Translations under genes and position numbers: made by a program | The notes under the pieces: generated by a model | Told to the model about the DNA's origin: nothing | Database searches by the model: none | Seen by the model: the letters and a program-made list of their open reading frames with translations, nothing else | Assembly: GCA_029287335.1 (NCBI GenBank) | Contig: JARFRI010000406.1 | Coordinates: 1-6,609 of the forward strand | Source of the DNA: Phycisphaera sp. | GTDB taxonomy: Bacteria; Planctomycetota; Phycisphaerae; Phycisphaerales; Phycisphaeraceae | Direction: 5' to 3' | Length of the DNA: 6,609 nt | Shown: piece by piece, positions 1-5,201 of the stretch | How positions within the stretch are numbered: the stretch's first letter is position 1 | Layout of the letters: each line of letters opens with the position of its first letter

Positions 1-1374
1 GCCGCGGCGCTCGCGGGCCTGTTGACCGATGGCGCGTACGGTGCGCCGACCAGCCCGACACAAGACCAGATCACCCAGGCTGCGACGCACTTTGCGCCCA
101 AGGCCAAGCGCATTATCTACCTGCATATGGCCGGCTCCCCGCCACACCACGACCTGTTCGACTACAAGCCGCTGCTCAACAAGCGTCACGGCGAGGTCGC
201 GCCCAAAGAAGTCTACGCCAGCCGATCCGCGTTTGTGAAACCCAATGCGAAAGTGCTCGGCACGCCATACAAGTTCGAGAAGGTCGGTCAGTCCGGCATG
301 TGGATGAGTGAACTGCTACCCAACCTCAAGAAGGTGGCCGACGACTTGTGCGTCGTGAAGTCACTGCACACCGACCAATTCAACCACGCCCCCGCGCAGC
401 TCGCGCTACACACCGGACACTTCCTGGCCGGTCGTCCATCGATGGGTTCGTGGTTGACCTACGGCTTAGGCAGCGAGACGGACAACCTCCCCGCGTTCTT
501 GGTGCTTGTCTCCGGCGGCAAGAGCCCGTCGGCCGGCGGCGCGGCATGGGGCTCGGCCTTCCTGCCTTCGATCCATGCGGGTGTGCAGTGCCGAAGCGAA
601 GGCGACCCGATCCTTTACGTCTCCGACCCCAAGGGCGTGGACCGCGCGACCCGCAGACGCACGATCGACGCGATCAACAAGATCAACGAAGAGCAGTCCA
701 AGGAGTTCAACTGCCCCGAGACGCTCACGCGCATCGAGCAGTATGAGCTCGCCTTCCGCATGCAGACGTCCGTGCCCGAGGTGATGGACATCAAGAACGA
801 GTCCGAAGAAGTCTTGGAGATGTACGGCGCCAAGCCCGGCGAAGAATCATTCGCGAACAACTGCCTGCTCGCGCGTCGCTTAAGCGAAGCGGGTGTCCGC
901 TTTGTTCAGCTTTTCGACTGGGGTTGGGATGTGCATGGCACGCGACCTGCCGACGACCTGCTTAACCAACTCCCGCTGAAGACCAAGCAAACCGACCAGC
1001 CGATCGCGGCCCTGATCGCTGACCTCAAGCGACGTGGCCTACTCGATGAGACGCTGGTCGTCTGGTCCGGCGAGTTTGGCCGCACGGTCATGAACGAAGC
1101 GCGGAACAACAAGGGCTTCCTCGGCCGGGACCACCACCCCAACTGCTTCACCATGTTCATGGCCGGCGGCGGGGTGAAACGCGGCGCGGTCATCGGCGAG
1201 ACCGACGAGTGGGGTGCCCACATCGCCGACAACCCGATCCATATCCACGATCTGCAAGCGAGCATCCTGCACCTGATGGGGGTCGACCACAAACGGCTGA
1301 CCTACCGCTTCCAGGGCCGGGACTTCCGGCTGACGGATGTACACGGGTACGTGAAGAAAGAGCTATTTGCGTAA
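1..1374 (+). CDS. DUF1501 family protein, 5'-truncated by window edge
   Basis: This is the C-terminal 457 codons of a DUF1501 protein, a planctomycete-expanded family with an alkaline-phosphatase/sulfatase-like fold and no firmly assigned reaction. The frame is open to position 1 and begins AAALAGLLTDGAYG, which looks like the tail of a Tat-type signal sequence. About 20-35 residues are therefore missing, and the TTG at 22 is not the start. Counting from that TTG codon, the family landmarks appear in order: HMAGSPPHHDLFDYKPLL (residues 35-52), FNHAPAQLALHTGHFLAGRP (120-139), GWDVHG (301-306), WSGEFGRT (348-355), GRDHHPNCFTMFMAGGG (368-384) and the usual ending QGRDFRLTDVHG (431-442). The His/Asp-rich GWDxH and GRDHHP motifs resemble metal-binding positions of the superfamily, which is inference. 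Visible length and ending are complete for the family. DUF1501 genes usually follow a DUF1549/DUF1553 cytochrome gene, which would lie left of the window. The family call is very secure; the function is unknown. Confidence 0.95.
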   Translation, partial: AAALAGLLTDGAYGAPTSPTQDQITQAATHFAPKAKRIIYLHMAGSPPHHDLFDYKPLLNKRHGEVAPKEVYASRSAFVKPNAKVLGTPYKFEKVGQSGMWMSELLPNLKKVADDLCVVKSLHTDQFNHAPAQLALHTGHFLAGRPSMGSWLTYGLGSETDNLPAFLVLVSGGKSPSAGGAAWGSAFLPSIHAGVQCRSEGDPILYVSDPKGVDRATRRRTIDAINKINEEQSKEFNCPETLTRIEQYELAFRMQTSVPEVMDIKNESEEVLEMYGAKPGEESFANNCLLARRLSEAGVRFVQLFDWGWDVHGTRPADDLLNQLPLKTKQTDQPIAALIADLKRRGLLDETLVVWSGEFGRTVMNEARNNKGFLGRDHHPNCFTMFMAGGGVKRGAVIGETDEWGAHIADNPIHIHDLQASILHLMGVDHKRLTYRFQGRDFRLTDVHGYVKKELFA

Positions 1375-1385
1375 GCGCTTCCCCG

Positions 1386-1493
1386 GTAGGACAGGCATTC
1401 CTGTCTGTCAACAGGCCATAGGCCTGATGCTGTAATATGTTCGACGAACCGAACTCGGCTGCGCCGGGTGACAGGCAGGAATGCCTGTCCTAC
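1386..1493. repeat. REP/BIME-like inverted repeat, 25-nt arms
   Basis: The left arm (1386-1410) and right arm (1469-1493) are reverse complements at 24 of 25 positions. The one difference (T at 1404) still allows a G-U pair in RNA. The arms enclose 58 nt, which contain a smaller perfect hairpin, CAGGCC (1412-1417) ATA GGCCTG (1421-1426). Each arm is also a hairpin by itself: the right arm folds GACAGGC (1470-1476) with GCCTGTC (1483-1489), and the left arm folds the same way with one wobble. A pair of short palindromes in opposite orientation is the layout of REP/BIME elements. From memory, palindromes of the type GACAGGCAGGAATGCCTGTC recur between genes in planctomycete genomes, but this could not be searched here. 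No transposase is present. Confidence 0.75.
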
Positions 1494-1498
1494 TTTTT
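1469..1498 (+). terminator. possible intrinsic terminator at right arm of the repeat
   Basis: The right-arm hairpin (7-bp stem GACAGGC/GCCTGTC, 6-nt loop), or the full 25-bp stem formed with the left arm, is followed by TAC and then five T residues at 1494-1498. This resembles a factor-independent terminator for the DUF1501 transcript. The five-T run is short and starts four bases past the small hairpin, so termination may be partial. The T-run touches the closing pair of the long stem directly, which favours the long stem as the working form. If it leaks, the propeller gene that starts at 1525 would be read through from upstream. Confidence 0.45.
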
Positions 1499-1511
1499 GA
1501 ATTAACTCCAC

Positions 1512-1515
1512 GGAG
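1512..1515 (+). promoter_or_regulatory. ribosome binding site of the NHL-repeat gene
   Basis: GGAG lies nine bases before the ATG at 1525. An in-frame TGA at 1498-1500 prevents any longer reading frame, so this site and the following signal peptide fix the start at 1525. Confidence 0.7.
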
Positions 1516-1524
1516 ACCTCCACG

Positions 1525-2574
1525 ATGAAACGATTGATCCTTGCATTGACGCTGGCCGTTGCGCCCGCTGCCTTGGCACACAAAGGCCACGACCATGTCG
1601 ACAAACCTAGCCGAGCACTGACCGAGAGCGTTGTCCTCGGGCAGGACGACCACCAGTTCAAGACCATCCCCGGCTGGGCCAAGGTCCTCAAGGGAGATCA
1701 CTTCGGCCCGACGCACGGTAGCGCCGCGGTCGACAAAGATGGCAATATCTACATCACCCTCAACTCGCCCAACCAGGACGGTTTTGGCATCCTCGTCTAC
1801 GACAAAGAAGGCAACGTCAAGAAGGGCATCGCCAAGGGCGAGCACGGCCTGCACAGCCTGATCTATGTCGAAGAAGACGGCAAGGGTTTCTTGTACGGCG
1901 CGCAAAACGCACAAGGCCCAAAGATGGGCGTCACCAAGCTCACGCTCGATGGCGAAGTCGTCATGCGAATCGGTAAGCCCGAAGAGTCGACAGCAAAGGG
2001 TTGGCGTCCCACGGCGGTCGCGGTTGGCCCCGATGGTGATATCTATCTGGCCGACGGCTACGCCTCGAACTTTGTTTATCAGTGGGACAAAGAAGGCAAG
2101 TTCATCCGCCAATTCGGTGGCCGCGGTAAGGGTGATGGCCAGTTCAGCACCTGCCACGGCATCAACGTGGACTACCGCGGCGAAAAGCCGACGCTCCTGA
2201 TCGCCGACCGTGAAGCGGGTCGCCTGCAATCGTTCACGCTGGAAGGCGAGTTCATCGCGGTCACGACGACGGGCCTGCGTCGGCCTTGTGCGGTGGTGTT
2301 CCATGGCGACCTTGCAGCCGTCGCAGAACTCGCCGGTCGAGCCGTCGTGCTGGACAAGGACAATAAAGTGATCAGCGTCCTGGGCGACAACCCCAATAAA
2401 GGCCAGCGGGCCAACTTTAAGGTCGCCCCCAAGGACTGGACCGAGGGCTTCTTTAACGCCCCGCACGGCCTGACCTTCGACAACGAGGGCAACCTGATCA
2501 TCACCGAGTGGAACGCCAATGGACGTTTCGCGTTCCTGCAGAAGATCGAGGCCAAGGCCGATCAAGCCGAGTAA
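1525..2574 (+). CDS. secreted NHL-repeat six-bladed beta-propeller protein
   Basis: This 349-residue protein starts with a clear Sec signal peptide, MKRLILALTLAVAPAALA, probably cut after ALA18, which leaves a His-rich start HKGHDH. The rest is repeated beta-propeller blades of the NHL type, each with the form 'HG/P..xxVDxxGNIYxxD' followed by a strand ending in 'DKEGKFIRQFG'. Clear examples are GPTHGSAAVDKDGNIYIT (61-78), WRPTAVAVGPDGDIYLAD (160-177), CHGINVDYRG (210-219) and APHGLTFDNEGNLIITEW (312-329). Several blades open with His (H64, H110, H211, H314) where ordinary NHL repeats usually carry Pro or another residue. This recalls the zinc-binding blades of peptidyl-alpha-hydroxyglycine alpha-amidating lyase, a relative such proteins are often named after. 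Lyase activity is not shown; a binding or scaffold role is equally possible. No heme motif or membrane segment follows the signal peptide. The gene is bounded by the repeat upstream and a strong terminator downstream. Confidence 0.9.
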   Translation: MKRLILALTLAVAPAALAHKGHDHVDKPSRALTESVVLGQDDHQFKTIPGWAKVLKGDHFGPTHGSAAVDKDGNIYITLNSPNQDGFGILVYDKEGNVKKGIAKGEHGLHSLIYVEEDGKGFLYGAQNAQGPKMGVTKLTLDGEVVMRIGKPEESTAKGWRPTAVAVGPDGDIYLADGYASNFVYQWDKEGKFIRQFGGRGKGDGQFSTCHGINVDYRGEKPTLLIADREAGRLQSFTLEGEFIAVTTTGLRRPCAVVFHGDLAAVAELAGRAVVLDKDNKVISVLGDNPNKGQRANFKVAPKDWTEGFFNAPHGLTFDNEGNLIITEWNANGRFAFLQKIEAKADQAE

Positions 2575-2629
2575 TCGGCCCTGACGCGTCGCTTGGGCGG
2601 CGGCCCGGCAACATGGATAACAAACTAGG

Positions 2630-2666
2630 ACAGGCCGATCGTTTTGAAGCGGTCGGCCTGTTTTTT
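2630..2666 (+). terminator. strong intrinsic terminator after the NHL-repeat gene
   Basis: A 14-bp stem is formed by 2630-2643 and 2648-2661, with core ACAGGCCGA pairing TCGGCCTGT. It has two G-U pairs near the tip and a 4-nt loop, and runs directly into six T residues (2661-2666). It lies 55 bases after the stop codon at 2574 and is oriented to end the + strand transcript. It separates the propeller gene from the cytochrome/DUF1552 pair, so that pair should have its own promoter. Confidence 0.9.
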
Positions 2667-2744
2667 GTTGATTGGGCATGCCCGTCGGATCGATGGTGTA
2701 ATGGTGATGCCTGCACCGCGTCGCGCTTGAGTTGAGATTTTTGT
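2667..2744 (+). promoter_or_regulatory. short leader expected to carry the promoter of the cytochrome/DUF1552 operon
   Basis: Because the terminator ends at 2666 and the next gene starts at 2745, these 78 bases are the most likely place for the promoter of the following operon. A perfect 10-bp palindrome GGGCATGCCC sits at 2674-2683 and could be an operator. A -10-like TGTAAT at 2697-2702 is present, but no convincing -35 lies 16-18 bases before it. The only TTGATT (2668-2673) is 23 bases away, too far for a housekeeping promoter. The ribosome binding site is also weak: only TGAG around 2733-2736, about eight bases before the ATG. Confidence 0.3.
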
Positions 2745-5201
2745 ATGCGTGATCGATCGCGACAACTTGTGGGAGCCCGGCACGTCATCGTGACGCTGCT
2801 GTTGGTTGCTGCATTCACCATCGTCGCTGGGCTGGTCATCGGCCAGCCCGCTGCGCAAGACGCGGGCAAGAGCAAGGCAACATTTGCACAGTCCATCGAA
2901 GCACAAGCCAAGCGCGACCCGCTCGCTCTTGAACTCGAGCAGCGCCTCGCCAACGATATCCGTCCGCTCATCCAGAAGTACTGCTACGAGTGCCACGGCA
3001 ACGGCAAGAAGAAGGGCGGGGTCAAGCTCGACGGCCCCGGCGACATCAAGGCCATTATGAATGGCGCGGAAGACTGGCTGACGGTGGTTGAGGTGATGCG
3101 CCTTGGGCTCATGCCGCCGGAGAAGAAGCCCCAGCCCACCGGGCACGAGAAGCTGACGATCCAGCAGTGGGTCGATGAGGCCACCGAGTACTACCCCGAA
3201 GACGCGGCACCCGATCCGGGCTGGTACACGATCCACCGGCTTAACCGCAGCGAGTACCGCAACACGATGCGCGACTTGCTGGGTATTGACCCCGCCAAGC
3301 ACGACCTGACCGAGCACCTGCCCAGCGACGACACGGGTTATGGCTTTGACAACATCGCGGACGTGCTGTCGATGTCGACACTGCAGCTAGAGATGTTTCT
3401 GCAGAGTGCCGAAGAAGCGATCGAGCTTTCACTGGGAGGTAAAGACAACGCCAAGCCGCGTGCGCTGCGGAATCTCAAGCGCAGCCAACTCGGCGCGGAA
3501 CTCGACGGCGGCGGGCACCATCTCTGGACGATGGGTACAGTCTCCGCGCAGCACGAGTTTACAGAGGCCGGAACTTACGAAATCATTTCACGGGTTTATG
3601 GCGATCAGGCTGCTGGCGTGGGTCCGAAGATCGAGTTGTATGTCGGGGATCAAGTTGTCGAGGGATTCGATGTCACCGCAACCCCCCAAGACAAGGCGCA
3701 GGTCGTCCGTGCGAAGGTCAAGCTAGTAGCAGGTAAGCACGAAGTCGGGTTGCGCTTCACCAATGATGAAGTCATCAACGGCCAAGACCGCAACCTCTAC
3801 GTTGAGTCGATCTCATTAGTCGGCCCGACAGACTTATCACGGGGCGATGCACGTGCCAACATCTTCTTCATCCAGCCCACCGCTGACGATCAAGGAAACC
3901 GTTTGCCCGGCATCGACAGCCGAAAGCGCATCACCGAGTCGCAGGCCGCAAGGCAAGTGATCGAGCGATTTGCCACCCAAGCCTTCCGAAGGCCGGCCGA
4001 TACGGGCGAGGTCGGCGCGCTGCTTCGGCTGTACCGCGATGCGCGTGAAGCGGGCGACGACTACGAGTCGGCCGTGAAACTCGCGCTGACCGCGACGCTT
4101 GTTTCGCCCAACTTCCTGTATCGGCCGATCGGCAACCCCAAGCCGCACGACCCCGCGTTTGTGTATGAGCTCGATGACTATGAGCTCGCCTCCCGCCTGT
4201 CGTACTTCCTCTGGTCGAGCATGCCCGACGATCGGCTGCTGGATCTGGCACGAGCCAAGCAACTGCGCAAGCCAGAGGTGCTTAAGAAACAAGTCCAGCG
4301 CATGCTCATGGACCCGCGCAGCGATGCGCTGGTCGAGAACTTCGCTGGCCAGTGGCTGCTGCTGCGCAAGCTCGATGGGCTGGAGATGGACCCGAAACTA
4401 TACCCAGCGTTTAACGATGACCTGCGTGAGTCGATGCGCAGCGAGGCGGAGCTGTTCTTCGCGGATGTGCTACGTCACAACCGCAGCGTGCTTTCTTTCT
4501 TAACCAGCGATCGAACGTTTGTGAATGAAACGCTGGCCGAGCACTACGGCATCCGCGGGGTGAGTGGCGATGACTTCAGGGGCATCGACCTGCCCGCCGA
4601 CTCACCACGGGGCGGGGTGCTCACGATGGCGGCCACGCTCACCGTGACCAGCCACGCGACGCGCACCAGCCCGGTGAAGCGTGGCGATTATGTCTTGGCT
4701 CAGTTGATGGGCACCGCGCCGCCGCCGCCCCCGCCGGACGTCCCGCCGTTGGAGGTCGCAACGCAAGCCGTCGGCGCGGAAAAGACACTGCGCGAGCAGC
4801 TTGCCGCGCACGTCGCCGACCCGAACTGTGCGGTCTGCCACAAGCGGCTGGACCCGATCGGCCTAGCGATGGAAAACTTCGACGCGATCGGTGCCTGGCG
4901 CGACCGCGAGCAGGGCAAGCCAATTGACGCCACCGGCGAACTGCCCGGCGGGGTGACATTTAATGGCCCGATCGAGCTCAAAGCCGCGATGATGCAGCAG
5001 CAGGACGCGTTCGTCGAGAACCTGACCAAGAAGATGCTGACCTACGCGGTAGGCCGAGGAAACGAACCTTTTGATCGGCCTATGATTAAAAAAATTGTGC
5101 AAACAGTTGAAAACGACCGCAATCGTATGCAATCATTGATTGAGGCCATCGTCCTTAGTGATGCCTTTACCAAAGCCCGAGGCAGGGAGACTACGCCATG
5201 A
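2745..5201 (+). CDS. di-heme PSD1-like protein: PSCyt1-CBM-DUF1595-DUF1592-DUF1588-DUF1585
   Basis: This 818-residue multidomain protein belongs to a planctomycete family of unknown reaction. In order it has: a basic start and hydrophobic stretch (13-33) acting as signal peptide or anchor; a planctomycete cytochrome-c-type domain with CYECH (C80, C83, H84) and MPP (M123), the expected distal heme ligand; DUF1587 (HRLNRSEYRNTMRDLLGID, 164-182, to about 226); and a beta-rich module at about 253-360 ending DRNLYVESISLVGP, like the Ca-dependent xylan-binding CBM60/36 type. Then come DUF1595 (about 395-460), DUF1592 (DDYELASRLSYFLWSSMPDD, 477-496, to about 600) and DUF1588 (about 617-720) with a second heme motif CAVCH (C695, C698, H699). 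DUF1585 (about 735-810) ends the protein. The start is fixed by an in-frame TGA at 2733-2735, although the ribosome binding site is weak. Six consecutive prolines (659-664) are usual for DUF1588. The last bases overlap the DUF1552 start. Extracytoplasmic electron transfer linked to carbohydrate binding is inference. Confidence 0.95.
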   Translation: MRDRSRQLVGARHVIVTLLLVAAFTIVAGLVIGQPAAQDAGKSKATFAQSIEAQAKRDPLALELEQRLANDIRPLIQKYCYECHGNGKKKGGVKLDGPGDIKAIMNGAEDWLTVVEVMRLGLMPPEKKPQPTGHEKLTIQQWVDEATEYYPEDAAPDPGWYTIHRLNRSEYRNTMRDLLGIDPAKHDLTEHLPSDDTGYGFDNIADVLSMSTLQLEMFLQSAEEAIELSLGGKDNAKPRALRNLKRSQLGAELDGGGHHLWTMGTVSAQHEFTEAGTYEIISRVYGDQAAGVGPKIELYVGDQVVEGFDVTATPQDKAQVVRAKVKLVAGKHEVGLRFTNDEVINGQDRNLYVESISLVGPTDLSRGDARANIFFIQPTADDQGNRLPGIDSRKRITESQAARQVIERFATQAFRRPADTGEVGALLRLYRDAREAGDDYESAVKLALTATLVSPNFLYRPIGNPKPHDPAFVYELDDYELASRLSYFLWSSMPDDRLLDLARAKQLRKPEVLKKQVQRMLMDPRSDALVENFAGQWLLLRKLDGLEMDPKLYPAFNDDLRESMRSEAELFFADVLRHNRSVLSFLTSDRTFVNETLAEHYGIRGVSGDDFRGIDLPADSPRGGVLTMAATLTVTSHATRTSPVKRGDYVLAQLMGTAPPPPPPDVPPLEVATQAVGAEKTLREQLAAHVADPNCAVCHKRLDPIGLAMENFDAIGAWRDREQGKPIDATGELPGGVTFNGPIELKAAMMQQQDAFVENLTKKMLTYAVGRGNEPFDRPMIKKIVQTVENDRNRMQSLIEAIVLSDAFTKARGRETTP
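5185..5189 (+). promoter_or_regulatory. ribosome binding site of the DUF1552 gene, inside the upstream gene
   Basis: GGGAG lies eight bases before the ATG at 5198, inside the last codons of the cytochrome gene. With the ATGA overlap it supports translational coupling and favours 5198 over the later in-frame ATG at 5258, which has no comparable site in front of it. Confidence 0.7.

Noticed and set aside
22..24. TTG as the start codon of the DUF1501 gene
   Set aside because: The frame is open to the window edge, and the residues before it (AAALAGL) look like part of a signal sequence, so the true start lies outside.
1..1374. Naming the DUF1501 protein a sulfatase
   Set aside because: Automatic annotations often do this, but no sulfatase signature of the C/S-x-P-x-R type with a formylglycine cysteine or serine is visible, so only the fold-level resemblance is kept.
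1433..1438. TAATAT in the loop of the repeat as a promoter -10 element for the NHL gene
   Set aside because: No -35-like hexamer is found 16-18 bases upstream (the region is the palindrome itself), and any transcript would have to cross the right arm and T-run.
2152..2157. STCH (residues 208-211) of the NHL protein as a heme-binding site
   Set aside because: A c-type heme motif needs CxxCH; only one cysteine precedes the histidine here, and the segment is a blade start (CHGINVD).
1408..2679. A 423-codon open frame on the minus strand across the NHL gene
   Set aside because: It mirrors a GC-rich gene whose codon bias removes antisense stops. Its product has no recognisable domain, and it runs through the terminator and into the inverted repeat, whereas the plus-strand frame has a signal peptide, NHL blades and a ribosome binding site.
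4164..4188. Direct repeat TATGAGCTCG at 4164 and 4179, also seen once near 742
   Set aside because: The copies encode YEL in the normal DUF1592 motif (YELDDYELASRL) and in an unrelated DUF1501 helix. They are in-frame coding coincidence, not a repeat element.
5071..5086. TTGATC and TATGAT in the AT-rich patch as an internal promoter for DUF1552
   Set aside because: The two hexamers are only 4 bases apart, and neither has a fitting partner at the normal spacing.
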